Shown: piece after piece, positions 9,450 to 19,239 of the stretch | Position numbering within the stretch: position 1 is the first letter of the stretch | Layout of the letters: every line of letters starts with the position of its first letter | Assembly (NCBI GenBank): GCA_015680685.1 | Contig: MNCI01006170.1 | Coordinates: 126,354-190,353 of the forward strand | Direction of reading: 5' to 3' | Origin: Gnetum montanum | Taxonomy: Eukaryota; Streptophyta; Gnetopsida; Gnetales; Gnetaceae | DNA length: 64,000 nt | Notes under the pieces: generated by a model | Database searches by the model: none | What the model was told of the DNA's origin: nothing | What the model saw: the letters and a program-made list of their open reading frames with translations, nothing else | Program-made: the position numbers and the translations under genes

Positions 9450-12400
9450 GTGGTTGAACTTGTCGGTGTGCTATCTTGGTTTGGCCTTTTGGGACCAAAC
9501 ATGCCTAGTTATGACATGCGGATCGGGTTGCATGTAATATGGTTTCACCCAAATGTTGGTGCATTTTTATCATTTATTTTGCAGAATTTCAGCATTTTCA
9601 TTTGGTCTCATTTGAGTGAGCAGCTGACTCGTGATATTATTGAGACCATGTTGCCCAACTCAACACAAGACATGTTAGCCTTCGTTGTTGACATAGACGA
9701 GGGACTATATATAGTCGAGGGAGGTGTTCCTGAAGGTCCTAGATCCACACATCCTCTGACCCATGTGTGGAGATTGCCATCTTGCAACCATTACAACAGT
9801 AGTAGCACTCTCTTTCTAGCTTTCTATGTGCATACTTTGTTCCAAAATCCACCTAGAACAGTTTACAAAGTAGATAGGTATGCTCTTTTATACTCATCTT
9901 AACTTTGGTTCATTTAACATTATATCATTGCTTACATATGAATACTTTTCCTTTATAGGCCCCATGCTAATGAGCATGGATTGCATGAGGATGATAGTGG
10001 GCTTGCCTTAGCATGCACAGCCTTGGAGGTGTTCATGATGGACCCCACTCTTTGTGCTGTGATGTTGGATCAAACCAAGGATGCTATTATCAATTACCCT
10101 AGGCAACTTTCTAGGGCCTTTGAATGTTGTAAAGTTTATGGCTAGTTGCATGAGGATTGGTCTCTTGATGGGCCAGGTTTTCCCCAAATGGTTGATCCTG
10201 CACCAAATGTGCCTACTCCATTTGCTAACGGTGAATGATTGTGTTTCAAGCTTGGTTTTCATTTGTGTTACATCATTGCTTATCATACTCTTAATTTTTT
10301 GCTCCATGTCTCCTTTGTATTTTCTATGGTGGCTATTTCCCTTGATGAGGTTACTGTCATATCTGGGCACACTGAGGCCACTCTCTTTATGAAGTTTGGA
10401 GAGACAGAGGAGTCACAACGGTGGCTGCACAAGAAGGCACTTGAACAAATCATCAGACACCTTACCAATGCGGGCTTGATGGACCTAGTTACTGCCTTGA
10501 CTCATAACATTCCCGGGACTGAAATGGTTTTCATCATTGACTCTTTTAACGATGATGTCTCTTATTTTACTACACGATTTCAAGGAGTTAAGGTGTCTTT
10601 CCACCTAACTGCCGAATTCTTTTCCAATCTTTTCGGCATACCAGTGGATGGTGCTAAGGTGGCGGTGGATAGGGTAGCTAGAGAAGGTCATGTGATCAAG
10701 GAACTTGAATACTGGCTAGGTGTACCACGAGGTCCTAAGGGTTTTGCTATGCAAGTTGATACATGCTTTATGGAGGTAAATTTTCTATATCCTCTCTTTA
10801 GAGCATGAGCATTCCCTAAGTCTCTTTCTCAGGTGAGAAGTCTTGGGGTTGAGTCTTCATGTGTTATGCACTTAGTCTTGGAGACTGGTATGCACTACAA
10901 TTGGGTGTAGTTCCTTGGGTTAGGGCTCCATGGAGAGATCATTAGGCTACATTCCAATGTTGATGCTAGATCCCATTTTACCTTTGCCTTTTTTGTAGGC
11001 TACTTTGTAGGTTTGCTGAGTTCTTAGTGGTCTATAGAGATAACCATTATGTGTTACAAGATCGTTCATAGTTGTCTCACCCCTAGATCTGTCATCTATT
11101 TAACACCACTAGATCCTAAGATCCACTCAAAGGCAATGAATAATCAATCTTCGTCACAACAGGGGGTGTAGCCAGTCGTTCCCACCATTTGCATGATAGC
11201 TTGAGTTGGAACCACCTAAACTGCACACAACTGTTAGGAGAGCTAAGCATTTGATTTAGGAGACCGTCGGGAAGGCCAAGGCCAAGGTGAGAAAGGCTGA
11301 GCATTCAAGGGATCCCACTACCGAGGTGAAGCCATCGAAAGCAAAGAAGATCCGATTCATCTTTCCAGGAGTGGGTAAATGTTCTTTTTTTTTGCTTTAA
11401 GTGTTTTTATCGCTTTTTGAATTTATTTGCTTGCTTAAGTATGCGTACTTATTATGTCATGCTAACTTTAGATGTATTGGTGATTACAGAGGATACCCCT
11501 AGGAAGGAAAGGGAAGAATTAGCTCTAATGGGAGAGCTTGAAATGGTTATCGCTGGGCTAAATGAAGAGGAGGAAATGAGAGAAGAAACAGTTAAGGATA
11601 TTCCCATATTATGGGGAGGGGATGAAACAGACACCCTGGAAGTGACACTTGTTGAGGCATTAGATGCCCTTAAGCATTCAAGTGAGGAGAAAGGTGTTTT
11701 TGACAACTTCTTTGATGGGTCTTTACACCTTGGTGATCCACCTGAGTTGACCAGAAAAGGGTTCCTTGGTATGTTTTGTTGGTTTGATCCACATTTCATA
11801 CTTCTTAACTTTGGATATTTTTTTGATTATCATGACTCTTATTGACACCAGACGTGGATGTTGAAGAGCCTGAAGCACATACATCTTAGGAAAATGTGTC
11901 GGAGTTATAGGCCCCGGTTGAGGTGACTTCCCATGTAGATCCAACATCTACTGGTAAATTAAGGCTATGGCCCGAGATGCCCAATAAAGTAGACTTCGTT
12001 GTGGGCATCGTCAATGATGTTGTTTCTCATCTACAATAGACTCATCCTGAATTAGGTGTGTACTTTATACCAAGTTCCTAAGCTCATTGTGCTTTTGTAT
12101 CTATTGGTGACCTCGTATTAGCTCATATGTGTGATGTTTGTACTTGTAGGTGCAAAGCTTCAATAGAGCCCTTTTGAGGCCACCCATATTGATGGTCTCC
12201 TAGAATTACCCAAAGATGTTGAGTAGATCCCAGAGGGATTTATGATGCAGTTTTAGGTTGTGTTATTTCAAATGCCAAGTCTCTCTAGACCTGCAAGCGC
12301 TCGATTGAACACTTATGGCATGAAGTTCAATCATTGAAGGAAAACTTGGTGAAGGTAACAGAGGACTGGAATGACTTGCAAGCCTATTATGATTTTGATC

Positions 12401-13146
12401 TGCTAGATTGGCTAGTGATAGTACCTGGTATACATTCGAGATCACTTATGCGTGCTATTGGACAATCTTGAATAGCAAGGTGCAGGTGACTCGGGATCTC
12501 ACCAAACAAAGGGCTCAGATGGATTTATTGAACAGGAAGTGCCATGACTAGAATTCTATTACATCCAAAGTATGTAAATGGGACTAGGATCCAAAGGATC
12601 ATAAGCATCAATACAAGAAATGGTTGAAAGAGGAGTCAATTGAACATCGTCGGTTGGAGATGTTCGTTGAGGGGTTAGGCTTGTGCTCTTCCTATGAAAA
12701 TTTTGTTGAGTGTATAGAAGTGGAGGAGTCTCCTAAGAGATCCATTATCACTACCTCTAGGGAAGCTTCAACAAGTATGTTTTCCCTTGAGCGCCCTTCC
12801 TGGTCTTTAGCGGACAAGGGTAAAACCTTAGCCAATATTGACCTCAGACTTGAGAAAGATTGGGCATGCATGTTCAAAGAAGAGATTCTATGGCACCTGG
12901 AAGCTAATCTTAGGCCTTTTTCACCTGTGAGTGTTTTAGTCTAGTGTCATTTTATTGCCTTTAGTCATCATCATTTTCATTAGTGTTTTTGCCCTTTTAA
13001 TCTGTTTGTTTGTGTTTACTTATTTTTTTGTTTTGTTTTCCTTGTTGTGATAGGGACATGGTGGAGGTGAGGCTGGTCCCAGTGGGACAAGAGCTGATGA
13101 TGTAGAGGAGTTTGGGGACCAGCCCCCTCCTAATGTTAGTGCCTAA
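9450..13146 (+). pseudogene. Multi-exon antisense gene inside Tat-1, decayed; unknown function
   Basis: At least seven exons read opposite to Tat-1. Frame-preserving introns: 9879-9958 (donor GATAG|GTATGC, acceptor TTTATAG|GCC), about 10774-10833 (GGAG|GTAAAT to TCTCAG|GTG), about 11374-11489 (GTGG|GTAAAT to TTACAG|AGG), about 11770-11850 (CTTG|GTATGT to CACCAG|ACG) and about 12930-13052 (CACCT|GTGAGT to GATAG|GGA). Products include LPNSTQDMLAFVVDIDEG, a central part with FQGVKVSFHLTAEFFSNLFG (10560-10640), an acidic segment near 11490-11770, a helix-rich part, and a C-terminus ending NVSA-stop. The central part recalls plant transposon-associated or mobile-domain proteins; I do not claim a family. 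In-frame TAG/TGA codons (for example after KVYG and NWV) make it a pseudogene. Start is uncertain. Confidence 0.7.
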
Positions 13147-13593
13147 TTTGGCTTACTAGTCTTGTCATTCTTGTCATTTTTTTGTCAGTTTTTTTTTTTA
13201 GTTTTTCGGCTTGTTTTGTTATTTTTTGGGATGTATGAGAATAGATAGAACCATGATCATGGTGTAATATGTCACCATCCTATTGCCATGTTAATACTCC
13301 GTATTATATTTTTTTTTTGTTTTTTCAAGTTTATTTGTGAATGTAAACGCAAACTGGAATCATGACTGGTAAACATAAGATAAACGAAAATTGTAATTTG
13401 CAAAATGTAAATGAGAATGACATAGCAAGATTTTGGAAAACTGGTAATGTACTGTGCTCTAGTTTAAGGCCATTTTGGGCTAGTGCGTATCAGTTTAAAG
13501 TCATGATGAACTATTGCATCTTTTTCAAAGAAATGGAGGAGACCATAGCTATTTTGGTGAATTTAGAAGAACTGGTCATCTTTGACCATGGCT

Positions 13594-13674
13594 AGTTTAA
13601 CATTGTTGTAGACGTTTGGTAGTTTAACGTCATTCTAGATGTTTGGTAGTTTAACATCGTTCCAAACACGTGGT
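13594..13674. repeat. 27-bp minisatellite, right flank of antisense cassette
   Basis: Three exact-length 27-bp units begin at 13594, 13621 and 13648, each AGTTTAAC...GTTTGGT or CGTGGT. Looser units extend left to about 13440. Same family as 7363-7446. Confidence 0.85.
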
Positions 13675-13689
13675 GGTTTGTCTTAGTTT

Positions 13690-14690
13690 TTTATCTGTTT
13701 CTTTAATTTTCGTAACTTGCTATGAGGGGTGGGATGTGTGGGCATGATCTTGTACTCACCATCCCCCTCACTGGATACGTAAAATGGTAGTTCTGACCAA
13801 GGGACATATGTGGGAATGGCTCCTATGTCTACATTTTCTGATGCTTCCTCTATTTTAGGAAGGTTGTGGGTTGGAGATTGACCAATGTCTAGATTTTTGT
13901 TAGCAGTGTCTTGCCTAGGTTCAGAGAGTTCAATCTCTAACTCTTGGTTCGTTCTTACGTGTGAGGAAGTAAGTGAGGTTGCTGCCTCCCCGTGTATTAT
14001 GATTTCACCACCCTCATAAGGTAGGTGGATTTCTTTATAAATCGGTGAGGATATGACTTTTAATTGAGCTAACCAAGGCTATCCCAAAATTAGATTGAAC
14101 CCTGGAATCTCATCCATGACTACAAATTTGGCCAATGTGGGGAACTAGTCCCCTACTATGAAATCCAAGGTAACCATGCCTTTTACCATGATGCGGGAAC
14201 CACTAAAAGATTTCAAGAATGATGTTGCTATTGGCTGTATTTGTTCTGCGAGGCCTAGTCATTCAATGATAGGGAAAGGTATTCCATTCATTGCTGCCCC
14301 ATCATCAACATGCATCCTATGTATCTTAAATTGGTTAACTTGTATTTTTATAAACATAGGGGTAGTAGTGACCTCTCCCATTTTTTCGTCTCGTTTAATG
14401 TCATTGGTGTGGAATCCTAGAGATTTGGATCTCGATTCTTGATTTGGAGACAATATGGCATAAATAGATGGTTCATTCGTAGGAAGGTCTTCACTAACAG
14501 GGATTGAAGTTAACATACGTACTAGAGCTTCCCGATGTACCAGGGAGGTCATCACTAGGTCATATAGGCTTAGAGAGGTGTTCTTTTGTTTTAAGGCTTG
14601 TGTAACTTGGGTCAGGGCACTTGCCAAGTCTTTTCTATTCAAAATGGTTTTATCTGTTGAGACTGGATCCATTTGACCCAGCATTTGTAT
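13690..14690 (-). pseudogene. Tat-1 aspartic protease with preceding linker
   Basis: Protease that would cut the Gag-Pol polyprotein. It begins with a linker NTSLSLYDLVMTSLVHREAL (near 14570), as before Tat proteases. The active-site loop reads HVDDGAAMNGIP at about 14260-14310 (D-G-A present as DDGAA), followed in another frame by PGFNLILG-stop-PWL and PIYKEIHLPY (14020-14110), the usual end of the retropepsin fold. Stops at the R position of the LGRPWL motif and elsewhere inactivate it. It joins gag upstream; downstream the frame fades at about 13690 where the cassette starts. Confidence 0.85.
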
Positions 14691-15229
14691 CTCTCAAGGA
14701 AGAGCTTTTGCGTTATTAAGTGTAGCTATTAGATTTGGGATGCTGGACACTCTTGAGTTCTTGTCTTGATGACTTGTGCTAGGTTGATTAGTAGTTGGAA
14801 CCATAGGGACAGCATTCAGCAGCATGGATTTTGGCAGTCCTAACTCATGACCATGACGTTCTTTGGCTAGACGTTCCCTAGTCAGTCTATCGAAGAGGTG
14901 TTCTCGCGAGGGTCACAGGGGAACTATTGGAGGTTGCACATCAGGGTGTTTTGGCACTCGGATTACAAATGGAATGGGTCGAGTTTGTGATGGCATGTTG
15001 TTGTTGCAACCTCAGGATGCAATCAGATGATGAATGATTTTTGCAGTGTAGGGGATATGTGTGTGGAAAAAGGAGCTTGTGGGGGTGTTAGCATAGATGT
15101 GGTTTCGGTAGGCACACGAATCACAAAAGGCTTTCATGGGATGTCTTGTTCATTGTTGACATGGATAGTGTTAATCACATAGGGAGATTCTTTGGTGTTA
15201 AGAGGATCTCTGTAGACCCCCATAGACTA
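14691..15229 (-). other. Tat-1 gag-protease spacer
   Basis: Decayed coding on the minus strand joining the gag zinc finger to the protease linker. No domain is recognised; it is rich in stops in all frames. Confidence 0.5.
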
Positions 15230-17466
15230 ATTTTGAGGTCTTACTAGGTTGGCTTTGTAAAAGACTATCGCACCTCTATCAATCATATGTTTTATGTCTT
15301 GTTTTAGGGTGAAGCAGTAATCGGTTCCATGCCCACATCATTGGTGATACTTACAAAATCTGTCTAGCCTAAAACCTCTCGGAACAGGGGGTTCATTGGC
15401 TATTGCCAACATTGGGTTTTTAATCAACTCACAGTATCGGTCATGTTTTTGGGATGCTGCAAGAGACATTTGCTTATGTTGAATCAACCCAGCTTTTAGA
15501 AGTTGATCCAGTAGTTCTGAAGGCTTCATAGGTAAGGGTGTGTACTGGGAAGGATCTTTTCATTCAAAGGTACGAGTGTGACTCGTGTTAGCGGTTTGGG
15601 CAAAAGAGGGTTCAGGTGTAGGTGTAGGAGCAGTTCTTTCATGACTAGTGGGGGCATCCAGTTGTTTTTCTTTCTACCCTTCATTGTTGGGTTGATATGT
15701 CTCTGCCATTGCTGCGATTGTTGTTTTATACTTTTCTTTATCTTTCTTCGTATGTTGGCTTTTGAAAGTTAGGTAAGATGGGTCATGACTTGTCTATGCT
15801 ACCTCTTCTATGTTTTTGATTTGGACAAATGCCTGACTCAATGTACGAGCATTTAGGTAATAGAGTTTTGACTTAACGAAATCATTCATGGCACTCTTGA
15901 GGATTGTAAGTAAATACATTTCTGGGATAGGCTCATGAAGTTCGTTAAGAGCCGTGCTCCATCTTTGGATGAACTTTTGTTAGGCTCTAATGGTGCTTGT
16001 TTTATTTGAATTAGACTATCTATCATGGCTTTAGGCTTCAGGTTATACTTAAAAAAGGTAACGAATTGATGTAACAAATCCTCTAGAGAGGATATGGAGT
16101 TACGTGACAAGGCTCGGTACTAGTCTAAAGCTCTTCTAGTTAAGGACATGGGGAACACATGCAGGATTGCATGGGGCCAGGCCTAAAGTAAAAAACACTC
16201 TAATCAGAATGTCACTGGGTGAGCATTTGGATCTTCCTCTCCATTATATTTGGTTAGTTGGGGCAATAAAATTCCTTTTGGTAAAGTCAATGGTGGTACT
16301 GCAGAACTAATCAGATCATCTTGATAGAAGTCCAACACCTTAACTTCTTTAGTGTTTGTGATTTTGAGGCACTTTACCTCATCGGTCAATGGTTGCATCA
16401 TTTTTTTAGTCTCTACCCATTCTTGGTCACTAGGTGGACTGACTGGTTGGTTAGATTGAGCATGATAATAGTTAGATTGTTATGTGGTTTGTGGGAAAGA
16501 TGACTATAGGATTGTTGATGGTTGTACTTGAGGGACATTCATGGATGGGATTGTAACAGGTGGTATGCTGTAATGATCTGGTTGATGTTGTTGAATGCTA
16601 GGTGTGGGCCATTGCCTAGTTACAAGTTGTGGGGAAACACCCTGAACCTCTTTAGTTGAAGTAGTGAAGGGTGTTCCTTGGATTTGCACTCATGGTATAT
16701 AATGAGTAGATGTAGAAGCGGGTATCATGGATGGCATCTCAATTATTTGGGGTGGGAAGGTCGCTCCTATATTAGCTTGAGAGGAGAGTTGTTGGGGTTG
16801 TACTTGTAGAAGAGAGGGTAACGTGATGACCGGTGGAATAACAGGGAGGGGTACATTGAATTGGATGTTGGTCGTAGGAAAAGTAGGAATGGGGGTGGAT
16901 GCTTCCTATTGAGAAATAGGTGCTTGAGTACTTTTAAATGTGTGAAGAGGCATGGTTTCTCCCATGAAAGGGTGAAATAATGGGTTTGCGTAAGTATGAG
17001 GACTGAGAGTGTCATACGAATCCCCATGTTTGGATTGAGTCGTGAAATCATCTTTCTCATCTCCGTCTTGAGGCTTTATAGTGGGTTGCTGCAAGGTTTG
17101 ATTCCTTGCCATGAGAAGCTAGGATATGAGTTCATGGTGGGATTCAGAGAGGGGAATTACATCATATGCTGAAGGGATAAAGTTATGGCCTCCCTTATAG
17201 ATAAGTTCATAATGTTGTTTTGCTTCCATTTCCATGCGATCAATGGGTAGGTTAGCTTGGATCTTTACGTAGATGAAGTTGTATTGTTTTGGGGGGAGAA
17301 GTCTATAGGTGGGATCTTTGCCTTGTAACCAAAGTGATCATCATGTTGGCCCTTGACAGTTCATCTCTCCAACGATGACTACGGGTTCAGTTGCAGTCAT
17401 AGGATTTGAGATTTCGACATTGAGGTCAGAGACGGGCAATGCTGCTTTGATCTGAGAAGATTCCAT
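15230..17466 (-). pseudogene. Tat-1 gag
   Basis: Structural protein that would form the virus-like particle. A start ATG at 17466 opens MESSQIKAALPVSDLNVEI; the frame continues with stops through a Pro/Gln-rich part (16500-17060) to the capsid-like domain: LPQLTKYNGEEDPNAHPVTF (16204-16270), AWPHAILHVFPMSLTRRALD (16110-16180), ISSLEDLLHQFVTFFK and IQIKQAPLEP (15940-16100). A zinc finger of Tat type, CKYHQ-stop-CGHGTDYC, lies at about 15315-15360. Five or more stops and frame shifts are present. The start choice is supported by the frame running without a gap into the capsid region; the 48-bp array lies just upstream. Confidence 0.85.
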
Positions 17467-17549
17467 GTGTGTAACTAGCTTGAATAAATGTATATGTGTA
17501 AGCAGTGTGATCTAACTCACAGCATGTGTAACTAGCTTCAGTGTGACCA

Positions 17550-17790
17550 AGATCAGCATGAGCAAGCTCAACATGTGTGAAAGGGTCAACGTGAGCAAGA
17601 TCAGCATGAGCAAGCTTAGCATGTGTGATAGGGTCAGGGTGAGCAAGATCAGCGTGAGCAAGCTCAGCATGCATGAAAGGGTCACCATGAGCAAGATTAG
17701 TGTGAGAAAGCTTAGTGTGTGTGACAGTGTTAGCATGAGCAAGCTTAGTGTGCATGACAAGGTCACCATGAGCACGCTTAGCATGAGCGA
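17550..17790. repeat. 48-bp tandem array in Tat-1 leader
   Basis: Four full units start at 17550, 17598, 17646 and 17694, then a partial one to about 17790. Each has AGATCAGCATGAGCAAGC and a (C/G)ATGTGTGA-like part. 48 is a multiple of three, so open frames appear on both strands; these are by-products. The word GCATGAGCAAGCT also occurs in the Tat-1 LTR (for example 2150-2162). Confidence 0.9.
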
Positions 17791-17928
17791 GCTGATTCGA
17801 GTTTCAATGTTTGGCAGCATTAGTTGGGTTTTAGTTTCGGTTTTTTTCTTGTGAAGCATTTGAACAGATCTGAGTGGTGTTTGAATAGGTAGCATGATTA
17901 ACATTTTGACAAGATGATAAACAAGGTA

Positions 17929-17950
17929 GGCCCTCCTTCTAGCATCAAAT
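17929..17950 (-). promoter_or_regulatory. Tat-1 primer-binding site
   Basis: Directly inside the 5' LTR, the element strand reads ATTTGATGCTAGAAGGAGG. TG-1 has the same site as TTTGGTGTTAGAAGGAGG. TGAT for TGGT is a G-to-A change. The tRNA is not identified. Confidence 0.7.
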
Positions 17951-17952
17951 TC

Positions 17953-19023
17953 TGTACTGTCTGAAATCATCAACGTAAGCTAGAGAAAAAACGAACACCG
18001 AAATTCTGTACTAGCTGTTTGAGATGTTTTTAGCTTCATCAAAGCTACCAACGTGAGTTGATCTTGTCTTGGCGTGCCCTCAGCATGTGTCTGAAGTGCT
18101 TTCGGCCACTTTTGGTAGCTCATGTTGGGCTCACGCTGTTAGCGTGACCTTAGTGTGACCTGGGCATGAGCTGGGCGTGAGCAAGTTGGGATGGTTCATT
18201 TCACACCAAATTTTGATTTTTTGAGACCTATCTTTTAAGTGTAACTGCTGCCTGCCCTTGGGGGGCAACCTGTATGCTGAGTCTGAGCCTATTTGTGCCT
18301 TGATTTAGGTCATTCTGGCAACTCACGCTGGGCTCACACTATCAGCATGACCCTAGCGTGACCTGGGCATGACCAACTGGAAGTGACATATTTTGAGCTG
18401 AATTTTGACCTTTGATGCCTGTTCTTTGAAGTGAAACTGTTGCCTACTCTCTAGGGTGGCCTAGATGCTGAATTTGAGTATGTTCTTATGTTGATTTGAG
18501 CCACTTTTGGTAGGTCACGCTGGGCTCATGCTGTCAGCATGAGCTCAGCGTGACCAAGCCAAAATGCCATGTTTCGTGCCTAAATTTTGATTTTTTGAAG
18601 CCTATGAACGAGTAGAACTATTGCCTATCCTTAGGAGTTGAATTGATGCTAAAAATTGTGCTTGGGACTACTTTATTTGACCTGTTTTTTTTGGTCACGC
18701 TGTTAGTGTGACCCCAGCGTGACCCTAGTGTGACTTGGGCATGAGTAAATAAATCATGTGATTTTGAGCTTAATTTTTGAGGTTATGGAGGCCGGGAGCT
18801 ACAATGAACATCAGTGAAGCTTGAGGGGAGTTCGTGTGCTCAAATTCAGACTATTTGGACTTGGTTTTGGGGCTCCGAAAGGTTGCACACATTGAGGGCA
18901 AGCTAGCTTGATAGCATGAGCAAGCTGGCTATGAGTTCCATGCCTTAGTCAAGTTTTGCCTCCTGAATGCTGAAAGGGGCTTGAGTCTTTCTTGTTTCAA
19001 AGCTAAAATTTTGTGGTGTTTCA
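17953..19023 (-). repeat. Tat-1 5' LTR, 866 bp shorter than its partner
   Basis: It aligns with 322-2258 from both ends (TGTACTGTCTGAAATCAT at 17953; GGTGTTTCA at 19023) but lacks the part equal to about 376-1250, including the TATA box. At the deletion scar (18001-18012) AAATTCTGTACT repeats the sequence at 17947-17958, a filler copied from the LTR edge. Confidence 0.92.
18513..18555. repeat. 43-bp near-perfect palindrome in Tat-1 LTR
   Basis: A 21-base arm (18513-18533, starting GGTCACGCTG) and its reverse complement (18535-18555, ending CAGCGTGACC) flank a single T. There is one mismatch (C/T at 18545). It is the best preserved of the palindromes in the 190-bp repeats. Confidence 0.9.
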
Positions 19024-19028
19024 CCCAC
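19024..19028. repeat. Target site duplication CCCAC, right copy (Tat-1)
   Basis: Matches 317-321 exactly. Confidence 0.95.
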
Positions 19029-19230
19029 AAATTGTGGTCACAATGTCCTCCACCAATCCCAAGGGAATAGTAATGGTTTGGTCTACCAGTTCAAGCTGAA
19101 TATTACTCTTCTTTAACAGGGGTAGGTTCCAAGTCTTGTACATGTCATGTGAAATCAAGTTGACTCTTGACCTTGAATCCAGAAGAGATTTACATAGCTC
19201 ATTTCCTACCACCTAAAGATAAATGAGGGG
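19029..19230 (-). pseudogene. Ath-1 aspartic protease, N-terminal part
   Basis: Minus strand reads SPLIYL then VVGNELCKSLLDSRSRVN and LISHDMYKTW, followed by LVEDIVTTICG. The catalytic triplet is DSR instead of DSG, so the enzyme is inactive. The frame ends at the Tat-1 insertion and resumes at 321. Same domain at 29230-29430 (Ath-2) and about 54180-54440 (Ath-4). Confidence 0.85.
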
Positions 19231-19239
19231 GCTTCTTAG

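Larger units (their letters stand above)
322..19023 (-). mobile_element. Tat-1: 18.7 kb Tat/Ogre-lineage LTR retrotransposon, decayed
   Basis: Copy-and-paste Ty3/gypsy element transcribed right to left. Order in its own direction: 5' LTR (19023-17953), primer site, 48-bp repeat leader, gag (17466-15230), protease (14690-13690), antisense cassette (13674-7363), RT, RNase H, second RNase H, integrase (7238-3790), 3' UTR minisatellite, polypurine tract, 3' LTR (2258-322). The boundaries are fixed by TG/CA termini, a perfect 5-bp duplication and comparison with the empty site in Ath-4. Two RNase H domains in tandem and the CxxxH-GH-C gag finger are typical of the Tat lineage, whose Ogre members also reach this size. 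The LTR pair differs by roughly one base in ten by eye. Every domain carries stops, and the 5' LTR has lost its TATA region. Confidence 0.93.

Noticed and set aside
17550-17790. Regularly spaced 48-bp repeats that might suggest a CRISPR array
   Set aside because: Units are contiguous with no unique spacers, and this is plant DNA; plain tandem repeat.
17512-17973. Open frames on both strands over the 48-bp array
   Set aside because: Low-complexity translation of a tandem repeat whose period is a multiple of three; not a protein.
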